Shown here: piece by piece, positions 1-11,129 of the stretch
Layout of the letters: each line of letters starts with the position of its first letter
How positions within the stretch are numbered: the first letter of the stretch is position 1
Source: Polymyxa betae
Lineage: Eukaryota > Endomyxa > Phytomyxea > Plasmodiophorida > Plasmodiophoridae
Direction: 5' to 3'
DNA: 64,000 nucleotides
Assembly: GCA_003693705.1 (NCBI GenBank)
Contig: RBZT01000553.1
Span: 17,858-81,857 of the forward strand
Notes under the pieces: generated by a model
What the model saw: only the letters and a program-made list of their open reading frames with translations
Told to the model about the DNA's origin: nothing
The model's database searches: none
Made by a program: the position numbers and the translations under genes

Positions 1-1206
1 CTTCATCAGCTAAGTCTGGCAGTTTCTGAAGAGACTTGCTGCTTATACGAGGAAATACCTTGGGGCTCTCGATCAATTGATTGCACCGACCTTCAAGCTG
101 TTGATGACCAACGCCTATGTCTTGAGAGGGTTTCTCTGCTCACTGAAAGCGGCATCGTTCCTCAGGTGAGCTGTAAAGCCAGTAGAGTTGAAGTTATGAT
201 TTTTATACGGTTATGTCAATATAGATCATTGTTAAAGGGTCAGATTTGATCGTGAAGGCCTTATATAACGCCAACGTGCATGTCAAGATGCTTGCTTTTA
301 AGTTGCTTTCCGATCCAGCTGCCAGCGGCATTCAGTTACCGATGGATCGGCTTTGCCTCCTATTATCACGGTGTCTAATTCATGATCAGCTCAAAAAGCA
401 GAAGCAAAATTCTCCATTCACATCTGCGTTGTTGCAACTTTGCCTGGCTCGAGTAGAGATACCGACAGAAGTTTACGTTCATGCATCAGATGTTGCAGTT
501 TGTGACATGCTCTTCGATGATATGTCGCCGTTGAAAGTTTCCGAAGATGGTAATAGCGTTGTTCACATGATGGATGGTGTATGGTTGTCAGCAGTCAGCA
601 AGCAACCAATCACTATTGCACAAGACCCAACACATATGGCATCATCAGAAAAATGTCGAGTCAGTTTGGCATTCAGCCTTGACAACATGACTAATCGAAT
701 GATATCATTGGGAATGGCAACAGATCCCAATGATGTATCATGTTGCTGGGTTGGTTCATCTGAAGGTACTTGGGGTATTATGGCTGATGGATCTGTCTGG
801 TTTGCTGGCCAAAGAGTCTTCAATCTAAACATATGTTTTGAGTCGAACGATGTCATCGGTTTTGTTTTCGATCTGGTCAGTTCCCATGATTGCAAACCTT
901 GATTGATTCCTTACAATGAAGTAGAGATTCGGAACTGCATCGCTGTATCGCAATGGAACTGAACTTGGGCAAGTATTTCGTAATCTTCGTGGAACTGTCT
1001 ATCCTTGTATATCGTTGTTTCATCAGAATAGTTGCGTCTCATTTAAGAAAGGGTATTGTATCAATATTTTACTGAACACTCATATGCTTATGTTGGTTGA
1101 CATTAGATGGCAAAGACCGGAATCCAGTCCATATCAGCAGGACTTAGAATCGGTAGCATGTAACTTGCATCAAAATCCTTGTGCAGATCCTCAAGAGATT
1201 CAGTGA
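1..1206 (+). CDS. SPRY-domain protein, 3' end (5' end outside window)
   Basis: Four exons join in one frame: up to 165, 225-875, 925-1052 and 1107-1206, with introns of 59, 49 and 54 nt. The last half reads as a SPRY/B30.2 fold: WVGSSEGTWG, then NDVIGFVFDL, then after the second intron ASLYRNGTELG and GTVYPCISLF, which are the typical final SPRY strands. SPRY domains usually mediate protein-protein contacts in E3 ligases, RanBPM-type scaffolds or ion channels. The N-terminal portion before the SPRY (about residues 1-170 of what is visible) is alpha-helical-looking and not recognised, so the parent family cannot be named. The SPRY call is firm; the function is open. Confidence 0.75.
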
Positions 1207-1405
1207 TTATAAATTGATATTTATTGCTATTGTTGCATTGGCATCTCATTCAAAGTACTACGAGACCAATGGTCCCACTTTAGACTTCATACTTTTGATT
1301 TGATACCCATCATGAAAAATATGCAACCGGAAGCATTGAATCACCAGATTGGACACCATTTGTTCCGGGCGAAATCGTCAAAGGGAACCCGCCGCCCCAA
1401 CCAAA

Positions 1406-2389
1406 ATGTGTTTCGATTTTCTGAGTTCAGTATGCGGGTGTATGTCGTCATGTTGTTCGTGCTGTGCAAACACGTGTTTCTGTCTGACAGCATGTAGCAT
1501 CTGCTGTAATAATTGTAGCTCAGAGCGTCAATCAGGTTCAAAGACTCATTCTTCACCCGCTCTTAGAACCTACTCGCCACTGAAACTCGCCTCCAAAGTT
1601 CATATTCAAGACGTGATGAAGACGCTGATGCTGACCCGCAATCATCGTTCCAAATCCGATATTGAAGGCGCCCTTCAGGATGGCGAGATGGGATTCAGTC
1701 GCCCTATCCAGCTTTTAAAATGGCTCAGCGATGACCGTATCACGGTCGCGATTTACTCATTTCAGTTCGAAATTGTGATTGCGTTCCATGTCGATGCCAC
1801 CACCGACCATTTCCTCCAATCAACGTCCTGCGATCCGGTCCGGTTCGTGGATGCAATCGGGGTCGCCGGCCGAGTTCATGACGGTGTTCTACAGGAATGG
1901 AACCCAATCTGCGAACAGGTTCAACGTCAGATTCAGCTGTTTGTTCGTGATAACCCGTCCGGTCTGGTGACAATGGCTGGATACGGGCCAGGAGGTGCAA
2001 TCGCCTCCTTAAACGCCATCTATACGCAAACACAGCTGTTCCTCAGCGATCGCTTGCGTCTGATGACATTCGGTGGTATCCGGTTCGCGACTCGCAAGAT
2101 GCGGGATGCTGCCGGCACCCTTCTGAGCGGCAACTCCTTCGATTTCATCTCTGGCGCCGACCCGATCTACGCCCGCAAGCGATATGCGACTTTGGGCAGC
2201 AAATATTTCCGGATCGGACAGCTGATTCATATACGGCCGGATGACGAATATCGTGCATATGATCGGTACTGGACTAACTGGGAGCGAATGCGTCAGAGTT
2301 CAGATCCAGATCAGCACGATCTCGAACGCTATCAGATCGAGATTGAAGCCTGGAATGGAAATGTCATCCGAATACCGAAATCGAAATAA
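1406..2389 (+). CDS. Lipase class 3-like protein with Cys-rich N-terminus, nucleophile lost
   Basis: Intronless, 327 aa from the ATG at 1406 (in-frame TTG codons upstream are not used). Residues 1-40 are extremely Cys-rich (CGCMSSCCSCC, then CFCLTACSICC), like palmitoylated membrane-anchoring segments. The body resembles class 3 lipases: a stretch ending QIQLFVRDNPSGLVTMAG leads into the nucleophile elbow and an ALASL-like helix (AIASLNAIY), followed by LMTFGGIRFA and DFISGADPIY, which match the family's FG.PR and N..D.V regions. The expected G-H-S-L-G elbow reads G-Y-G-P-G-G, so the catalytic serine is a proline. The Asp of SGADP is present. Inference: a catalytically dead, membrane-tethered lipase homologue or one with altered chemistry. 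Confidence 0.7.
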   Translation: MCFDFLSSVCGCMSSCCSCCANTCFCLTACSICCNNCSSERQSGSKTHSSPALRTYSPLKLASKVHIQDVMKTLMLTRNHRSKSDIEGALQDGEMGFSRPIQLLKWLSDDRITVAIYSFQFEIVIAFHVDATTDHFLQSTSCDPVRFVDAIGVAGRVHDGVLQEWNPICEQVQRQIQLFVRDNPSGLVTMAGYGPGGAIASLNAIYTQTQLFLSDRLRLMTFGGIRFATRKMRDAAGTLLSGNSFDFISGADPIYARKRYATLGSKYFRIGQLIHIRPDDEYRAYDRYWTNWERMRQSSDPDQHDLERYQIEIEAWNGNVIRIPKSK

Positions 2390-2529
2390 ACTTCCATCGA
2401 AACTATGACAATGAATTGTGAAATCTTCCCCTATTAATTCAATAGATATATTCCCCCTATGAACTCAATAGATATATATTGGTATTCAGCACAATGACGG
2501 AATGCTGCCTATTAAGCATCATCATTAAA

Positions 2530-3333
2530 TTACTGAATTGAACAGCAGCTCTTTGGTAAGGCTTTGGTCTGCTTATAGAACTGTTTCGACCTGGATGATA
2601 AATCGGCCGACTTCTGTACTAGATTATCGATCTCATCACCACGACCTAATGTCTGCTCGATATTCTTATGCATGATATTCTTGACAGCTTCAATCTCTTT
2701 CAATGTCAATCCGATCTTATCGTTCTGATTTGGATCTTGAAATCTATAAGTCAATCAGCGATCAAACATTCAACAGACGCAACATCACTAACTTTTGTAT
2801 GGCCTCGTTAATAAATGGTACATCATAATTATGATCAGATGTTTTTGTCTTCCAATCTAACATGTAGTATTAGAAATACCTTTCAGAAATAGTCGTGTAT
2901 CAATACCAGAGATAGTTTCCTCGAATTTGTTGAGGACAGCCTGGACCAGAGCATGTGCTTTCTTATCTGGATATTCTTGATCTGTAATAACAAACCCAAC
3001 AAGACCATTTCCTTTCTGATAATAATGTGCTGAATGCCCTGTTATGATATCCATTAATACCAAACTCAGCGATAATCTCGTTCAGATCACCTTCATGATC
3101 AAGACTGTTACGCTGACCTACAGTCGCCTTCTTACCTGCCGATCTGGCCAAAAAAATGGACATTTCTTGAACACTATCATGCCATTATATACGACATCCA
3201 AGATCGAGATCTCATCAGTCTACCTCTTCCTCTGGAAGAACTGAAACGACGATAACTGATGCTGCTGAGCGAGCAGAATAGGCTCCGGTAATGTGGGTGA
3301 TGTGGACATCACCACGATGCTGATTAACTTCAT
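2530..3333 (-). CDS. YKT6: YKT6-type longin R-SNARE
   Basis: Five exons (3333-3224, 3173-3091, 3038-2907, 2856-2793, 2743-2530) with introns of 50, 52, 50 and 49 nt give 200 aa, the normal size for YKT6. The N-terminus MKLISIVV and SSFQFFQR match the longin domain start, NGLVGFVITDQEYP its middle, and residues from about 140 on form the SNARE coiled coil with central arginine (EQTLGRGDEIDNLVQKS). It ends CCSIQ, a CCAIM-like box: in YKT6 the two cysteines are farnesylated/geranylgeranylated and palmitoylated, so the protein has no transmembrane helix. Role: membrane fusion at Golgi, vacuole/lysosome and autophagosome. Confidence 0.93.
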
Positions 3334-3399
3334 GATAACGCCTGGATTAAATGATGATCTTGATATATAGAGAGATGATAGAGAGAGTGATGATGTGAC

Positions 3400-3545
3400 T
3401 ACATCACAGTACATAGGGTTGGGGTTAGATGGGGCGATGGGGTGCCTCTACAGATGGGTTTATATGGGGCCATGGGTTATATGGGGTGATGGAGTTATGA
3501 GGTGATGGGGTTATATGGGGCCATGGGGTGCCTCTACAGAGCAGT
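3400..3545 (+). repeat. G-rich minisatellite (ATGGGG units)
   Basis: Imperfect tandem array of TTATATGGGGCCATGGGG and GATGGGGTGCCTCTACAGA-like units lying between the 5' ends/ends of YKT6 and MTG1. G-tracts on the + strand recur every 6-12 nt, so G-quadruplex formation is possible. The same GGGGCCATGGGGTG core appears again near 49,700-49,800. Confidence 0.7.
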
Positions 3546-3585
3546 GTCTCTCACATACATGAGTACAGTACATGTCGGTGGCGAT

Positions 3586-4449
3586 CTATTCGAGCTGATC
3601 AAGCATGAACTTTCCCAGGTCACCCTCCCTGAACTGTTGTAGATAGAACGCCAGAGCACGATCAAGATCTAACTCAGCAGTGGATGATAGATAGAAGGAT
3701 CGCCTTCGGGCTAATTGGACCAGAAACTCATGGAATTCTGTCTCTGTGGGCTTCATACCGGTCATGATCTCATACAGATATTGGCCTGTCAGATAATTGC
3801 CAACAACATGATCCGGGATAGAATGAATTAGCGATAGCTGCTGGGCCTGTACGTCACTGTGGATAGCGGGCGGCAATATCCCAGGTGTATCGAGTAGATA
3901 GAGATTGTGCTGGCCCAGCTGTAAACGTGAGATGGATCGAGTTAGACCGGGACGAGCTCCGACCAGCACCGATTTCTTGTCGCGTTTTAGTGATCGGATG
4001 ATGGAGGATTTGCCAACATTCGGGATACCGACGATCATCACCAGACGTGGTGTTGTTCGGAACCGAGAGCAGGATGAGGCGGCGTCGATGATCGAGGTTA
4101 TCAGCGTTTGATGATCACGACGTGATACGAAGCGGATCTCGGGTGTATCTGGTGATTGCATCAGGATGGCGTCTTGAATACGATGGCGTTGAGAGAGATC
4201 GGCTAGATCAGACTTGTTCAAAACAATCAGACGACGTTTACTTGCTATTAATGGATGTAAATGTATACTGGCTGATGTAAGAGGTAGACGAGCATCACGA
4301 ACTTCCACAATCATATGGACTTGTTTCATATATTGATCCTGAATTTGACGTACTGATGATGACATATGTCCTGGATACCATGATGCTGCAGCTGGTCCAG
4401 ATCTGCACATATCATGCAGCAGACGACGATAACATTCTCGAACCAACAT
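3586..4449 (-). CDS. MTG1: Mitochondrial ribosome-assembly GTPase MTG1 (YlqF/RbgA family)
   Basis: Single exon, 287 aa. The G motifs are circularly permuted, as in YlqF/RbgA/MTG1: G4 NKSD (about residue 78) comes before G1 GIPNVGKSS (about 141) and G3 DTPG (about 192). WYPGHM near residue 24 and VEVRDARLP near 48 are hallmark segments. Known family members associate with the large mitochondrial (or bacterial) ribosomal subunit late in assembly. The N-terminal Arg-rich stretch MLVRECYRRLL could act as a mitochondrial presequence. The start codon is the first ATG after upstream stops and no intron is needed. Confidence 0.92.
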   Translation of the reverse strand: MLVRECYRRLLHDMCRSGPAAASWYPGHMSSSVRQIQDQYMKQVHMIVEVRDARLPLTSASIHLHPLIASKRRLIVLNKSDLADLSQRHRIQDAILMQSPDTPEIRFVSRRDHQTLITSIIDAASSCSRFRTTPRLVMIVGIPNVGKSSIIRSLKRDKKSVLVGARPGLTRSISRLQLGQHNLYLLDTPGILPPAIHSDVQAQQLSLIHSIPDHVVGNYLTGQYLYEIMTGMKPTETEFHEFLVQLARRRSFYLSSTAELDLDRALAFYLQQFREGDLGKFMLDQLE

Positions 4450-4641
4450 TACTATCAGTTTAAAGGTTAATACCGTCTATGAATAGAACATGCGCACTTA
4501 CGCACATGTGCAATGTTGCGAGATACTGATGCGGGTGACGCCAGCCTCAAATCACTTTTTTCACTTCACCTCTGTTATAAATGTTTACGGATATTTTGAG
4601 TTTACAGATTAAATTGATAATACAAATTGCGCTCTGCTCAG

Positions 4642-5040
4642 ATGCGATTACAAATCGGTCAGGTGTTAAGATCGCGACGGCGTCTGCTTGGTCCAAACCA
4701 GGTCGCGGTCTGGGCCGACCTGACCGGCGATCGGAACCGCCTACATCGTGGCCACGACGCCCTGGTCCCTGGCATGCTGATAGCCTCATTATTCCCAGCC
4801 CTAATTGCTGAGCACATCCCCGGTGCCCTCTATTTGAAACAGTCGCTGGCGTTCCGACGCCCGATTCGCCCAGATCAGGGCGTAACAGCTCAGATTACGG
4901 TCGTTGATGTAAGGACGGGACGACGACATGTTCGTTGCACAACCGAGGCTGTATTAGATGATGGTACTATAGCTGTTGATGGTCAGGCTGAGTTCTTAAC
5001 TCCCAGTAATATTATACTTCCTCCGTCATGTCCATCATGA
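4642..5040 (+). CDS. MaoC/hotdog dehydratase, HTD2-like (mitochondrial 3-hydroxyacyl-ACP dehydratase)
   Basis: Intronless, 132 aa from the ATG at 4642. A single hotdog domain carries the hydratase-2 signature: DLTGDRNRLH supplies the catalytic Asp and His, followed by PGMLIASLFPALIAEHIPGA, the long hotdog helix. Hotdog enzymes with this motif hydrate or dehydrate trans-2-enoyl/3-hydroxyacyl thioesters. Its size and single domain fit HTD2 of mitochondrial type II fatty acid synthesis, which feeds lipoic acid production, or a bacterial (R)-specific enoyl-CoA hydratase. It starts close to and divergent from MTG1 (about 190 bp). The HTD2 assignment within the hydratase-2 superfamily is inference. 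Confidence 0.8.
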   Translation: MRLQIGQVLRSRRRLLGPNQVAVWADLTGDRNRLHRGHDALVPGMLIASLFPALIAEHIPGALYLKQSLAFRRPIRPDQGVTAQITVVDVRTGRRHVRCTTEAVLDDGTIAVDGQAEFLTPSNIILPPSCPS

Positions 5041-5278
5041 TGTGCACGGTCGGATTCACCTCATGAATATCTAAAAATAAACATCACTGCTTCAGCTACC
5101 GTTTGCACGAATTTCCAGCTCCGGAGCCGTTGTAGTCGCTGAGATCTGGCTGGCGAAAGCAGTCTGCTTCTACACCCGACTATTATAGCACCTGTATAAC
5201 GACACCCTCTATAGAATATTGTCGGGTATCAACTGTAACAAGTGAAGGGACCCTCAAACTAACAGTTTTGAGCAATAA
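5041..5278. other. Intergenic, nothing recognised
   Basis: Short spacer between the dehydratase and a transposase scrap; no open frame or repeat of note. Confidence 0.5.
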
Positions 5279-5545
5279 TGACAGGGGCCGAGTGAGCTAT
5301 TATCGAAGCCTAATGACGGAAAAATCCCCAAAGGAGTCTTGAACGAGATTTCAGACCAATGTAAAGTTAATTATAGGACGGTTCGACGTATTTGGTCCAA
5401 GAGACAGTTTTTGGTTGTCAATGGAATTCATTGTGATGATGTAATAACCAATTGGGAGAGGGAGCACTATATATATCTGGATCTGTCATATCCAACAGTA
5501 GATAGTCGTAGATTTTATTTGTCGTTATTATGATGTAATAACAGA
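5279..5545 (+). mobile_element. Transposase N-terminal helix-turn-helix fragment (mariner-like)
   Basis: A frame from about 5291 reads SKPNDGKIPKGVLNEISDQC, then RTVRRIWSKR. This matches the N-terminal DNA-binding domain of the mariner-like transposases common in oomycetes, plants and protists (G-K-[LI]-x-[RK]-G-x-x-x-E-[IV], then T-V-x-R-I-W). Nothing resembling the catalytic DDE part follows; the frame closes after about 80 codons. Best read as a decayed solo fragment. Confidence 0.55.
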
Positions 5546-5852
5546 TAGCTTGTCGAATAAAGATTGCAACATGGCCAGTTCGTTCAACGACGTTTTGAAC
5601 CGAATCTTTGTTGGCTTCTTCAGATCGTAGATTACTCGTCGTTCCTCTGTTCCATAGTCCAGCTCTCCTCCTCTTCCTGCTTAATTTCACCGCCTTCTGA
5701 TCCTGATCCTCCTCTCTACTCTTCTATCTTCATCTCAAACATCACAGTTCTCGGTTTATTACAATATCGATGTAAAACTTGAGATAGAGTTGTAGAGTCA
5801 TGTCTAAATAATTATAATATATTCTATTCTATTTATTATGATATTATTAAGT
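5546..5852. other. AT-rich spacer, nothing recognised
   Basis: Contains CT-rich and TA-rich low-complexity sequence before the YAK1 stop codon; the last part (5800-5850) probably holds the kinase 3' processing signal. No coding frame of value. Confidence 0.4.
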
Positions 5853-8007
<2,155 letters not shown>

Positions 8008-8767
8008 TCTTGGGGTGTGTTCACTGCGAGCCTGGCTGCGTCCCGTCTGTTACTCTCTCTCATTAATGCGTAGTACTTGCCACATACTATGGCAACTGTA
8101 CTAACTACAGATGGATGAGATTTGGTTTGGCAGGCCGTCCCATACCTATTAAGGCTCACCTCTATATTTCACATTAGATAACCTTCAATTCATCATATAC
8201 AATTGTCTCGTCTCGCTCCCCAGTTATTAACTATGCCCGAGGGTCTCTCCGTTAACATCCACGACAACGTTACGTGGTGGCACGATAGCTGTAACGTTAC
8301 CGATTACGTTACATCTTCTACGAGGTGACTGTCCATCGAGATGGGTGAAACATATCTCGGGGAGCGAATGTGGCGGTTCGTATGATCGTGTATTTATGGA
8401 TCTGTTGAATGTTATATTCGTCATGATATTTATTAAGGATTGTTGAATGGACTTCATACATTCACTCAATCAGATCGCAATTAGCGACATATTCATAGGT
8501 CTAAAGATCATCTGAGGCGATTTCTGCCATCCAGCTGCCTATGACAATAGTAATTGTTCAGTCTTATCCAATACCAGAATCGCGGACGTCACTGCAGGAA
8601 CTCACCTAGTAGACGGTTGGCTGTCTGATAGATTAACAGGTAATATGGCTGTGTTCAATATGATCACAACTTCCCACGTGAATATCGTCGATACACAAAC
8701 ATCGGGAGTCTTGTTCCTATTCACTCCTAGATTAAGGATGTTCTCGTCTTCAATCTTTGATTGTATG
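8008..8767. other. Intergenic region, weak coding hints only
   Basis: A + frame from 8233 (MPEGLSVNIHDNVTWW, ending near 8325 at a GTGACT donor-like site) followed by a hydrophobic frame near 8395-8435 could be two exons of a small membrane or secreted protein. I cannot connect them convincingly and do not call a gene. Confidence 0.3.
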
Positions 8768-9079
8768 ATGTAACAGCCGTATAGCAATGATCAGATCGCA
8801 GAGATCCTTCTGCAGCAACGTCCTCTCCTTGACCACACCTGTGTTGATGACGAAGCCGTGAATTCAGAGGAATACTGTCAGATCATGAAGCTCGATCGGA
8901 ATCGGTTTCGGGACGTCCTTCTGGAATCTGAACATGCAGCGCTGCGCCATCATCCATCATACAAGGTTGAAGTATCACGAACAGGTCGATTCAACACTCT
9001 CCGAACCTTTGCAGAGTCGTTTGCATCAACTTGTCCAAACACACAGCAACAATACAGTCTGATTGTTCCTATGAACTGA
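8768..9079 (+). CDS. Hypothetical protein or exon, unrecognised
   Basis: An open frame of about 100 codons runs from an upstream stop near 8770 to the TGA at 9077. It contains DQIAEILLQQRPLLDH and FRDVLLESEHAALRHHPSYK, with a normal mix of charged and hydrophobic residues. No start ATG lies in frame before residue 45, so it may be a 3' exon whose start is upstream. No family is recognised. Confidence 0.3.
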
Positions 9080-10140
9080 GCCCTACAATCAGATGCTACA
9101 GAAAGTGGTCAAGAGTACCGTCTCAATTCATGAGAGTTTCTGCCTGGGTAATTGGTGCTATACCACGACCAACCTGAAAACCAGATGATCTTATTCCCTT
9201 CCGTTCTGATGCAACAGCTGTGTTTTTCTGGCGATTTTCGCTGTATAGAAAACGGATTTTCTGAACATCTCGTGATCATCGTGGCCGCGTTCTATGCTGT
9301 GACCAATCTCCTCAACAAATCATGGCGAATATTGAACCTAAAAGGCGAGGAATGGGTTCCTAAGCTAATTAATGGCCATTGGAAGCGATTATGGGAGGTG
9401 TTGGTATCAATATCTGGAAGGATGTCAATTATGTCATTAATTGGTGATTCTAATCCAGGGTGATTTATGCTAAGTAAATCGTCTTTGTTCAGTTTACAAA
9501 GGCTCTGAATTATTACCGCCAACACCCTCCAAGAGATTTTGATTATCCTGGAATAACGAAACATATCCTTCTACAGCACATTATTGTTAAAAGACGGGAA
9601 TGCTGCCCCATCGATATATCTGAGATGTCATCATCGACCCGAATTGTGATAGAGGCGCCTTCTATTTAGTGATCGGAGCATTCAGAATTGGCAGATAATG
9701 TGGGTATCTGATCGCAGATAGTTTTTCAGGAAAAAGACATTCGAGTGTATGGTGATAATAGGAGTTACATAAGATGCAGAATAAGGACGATTTAAATCAC
9801 CTTGATAGGTGAGTACAAATAGATATCAGACTGACAGTATCCCACAGATTTTAGATATCCAACAGTGAGATGATTCAAGACACTTTGTAAAGCCAGCTCT
9901 AGAATCGTTAATCATAGTCCCGATACATGACTGATCAGATGGGAACCGCTGATAATAACAATGCCACGAGAGTTAAGACCATGAGCGTCTACGAGCTCAT
10001 TATATCAGATCTCAACAGTTTGCTGAAAGAACTTTGAGATAAGCAAAATCTCCGTAAATGTTTGTTGAAAATCTGGAAAAAATCCTGAGGAGGTGAGTCG
10101 TGTGGCTCCGGAGGTTTATTGTCTTAATAGTGATTATATC
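9080..10140. other. Intergenic, about 1 kb, nothing firm
   Basis: Short frames on both strands around 9150-9560 show no recognisable motif and look like decayed sequence. The 3' part (9570-10,090) is AT-biased with no open frame. The start of the Cwf21 gene follows. Confidence 0.4.
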
Positions 10141-10659
10141 ATGTCATATAATGGGATCGGTCTGACCACCGCCCGAGGCTCGGGCACCAATGGCTATGTC
10201 ACCAGGAACTTGTCCACGGTCAGGCGGCCGCCACCCCAGCGCCAGACCATGCAGGTCGAAGCGCAGGCCCCGGTTATCAAGAAGGCAGACCCTGCCTTGG
10301 TGCAGCATAATAAGGAGCGGCGCGTTGCTGTTCAATGCATGGCGAAACGTCTTGAATTAGAAGATCAAGGCCTGGATGAGGAAGAGATCACCAGGCTTAT
10401 CGCCGAATATCGTCATCGCCTACTAAACGAGGGACTGAATTTCGAAGAGAAACACGAAGAAGAGATGAAATTGGTTCTGCAAGAAAAGAAGAACAATGCG
10501 ATGAAGGACGCTTTAGGCATTGGGAAGGCACAGCCTGAAAGAAAGCCAGTAGAACGACTTCCTGGACAGGCTAAGCGACCTTGGCTTGACAGAGGTGATG
10601 GCCCATTATCAGCGGATCGTGAGAAGAAATCACGACCAAGATATCAGCAACAGAGGTAA
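10141..10659 (+). CDS. Cwf21/SRRM2-N spliceosomal protein
   Basis: 172 aa from the ATG at 10141. The opening SYNGIGLTTARGSGTNGYV is the near-invariant N-terminus of Cwc21/SRRM2 proteins, and residues 75-110 (NKERRVAVQCMAKRLELEDQ, then ITRLIAEYRHRLL) are the cwf21 helix pair that contacts Prp8 and Snu114 in the catalytic spliceosome. A Lys/Glu-rich tail follows. The stop overlaps a GTAATG donor, and a downstream exon at about 10,760-10,850 (starting PLSPKPEQPKP) could extend the protein by about 30 residues. A gene this dependent on splicing fits the intron-rich setting. Confidence 0.9.
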   Translation: MSYNGIGLTTARGSGTNGYVTRNLSTVRRPPPQRQTMQVEAQAPVIKKADPALVQHNKERRVAVQCMAKRLELEDQGLDEEEITRLIAEYRHRLLNEGLNFEEKHEEEMKLVLQEKKNNAMKDALGIGKAQPERKPVERLPGQAKRPWLDRGDGPLSADREKKSRPRYQQQR

Positions 10660-11129
10660 TGTCCCTGTCTTAATCTTATAGTCTCCTCCTTTAAACGTTT
10701 ACATGTTATTTGTATTGCCAATGAACTGCTCTGGAATATATACTGATTGTCGCTTTTAGGCCGCTCTCTCCCAAGCCAGAGCAACCGAAACCCGTCCAGC
10801 GTATTACATTAGCCACTTGCATTACTCAAGTTCAACTGCAAACATAATATAATTCCTGTGTTATCTCGATCCCTTTTAAATGGTGAGATCAATTGCCATT
10901 TTCAAGCCCAACTTATATTTTATACATTAGACATAGTGCCAGATTCATGATTTTACCACTCATTATGAGGCAACATTCAATAACCTGATGAATCCTGCCA
11001 ATCGTTTTTGGCTTCATTTTATGCATGCTCGCTGGTGGCGATTCGTTGACTCTAACTACTTCTTTGATCTGACAATGACGCATTTTTGTCCCCATTGCTA
11101 CATTGATTCATTCCGGGCCTTATTTTGCT
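10660..11129. other. 3' flank of Cwf21 gene and spacer
   Basis: May contain the alternative last exon of the Cwf21 gene described above; the rest up to the presequence-protease stop holds nothing recognised. Confidence 0.4.

Noticed and set aside
1015-1206. Separate small gene MFHQNSCVS...
   Set aside because: It is the spliced continuation of the SPRY domain.
2857-2879. A 23-nt intron in YKT6 (GTATTTCTAATACTACATGTTAG), which would be ultra-short
   Set aside because: The donor at 2906 gives a 50-nt intron in the same phase, matches the other introns and yields the usual 200-aa YKT6 length.
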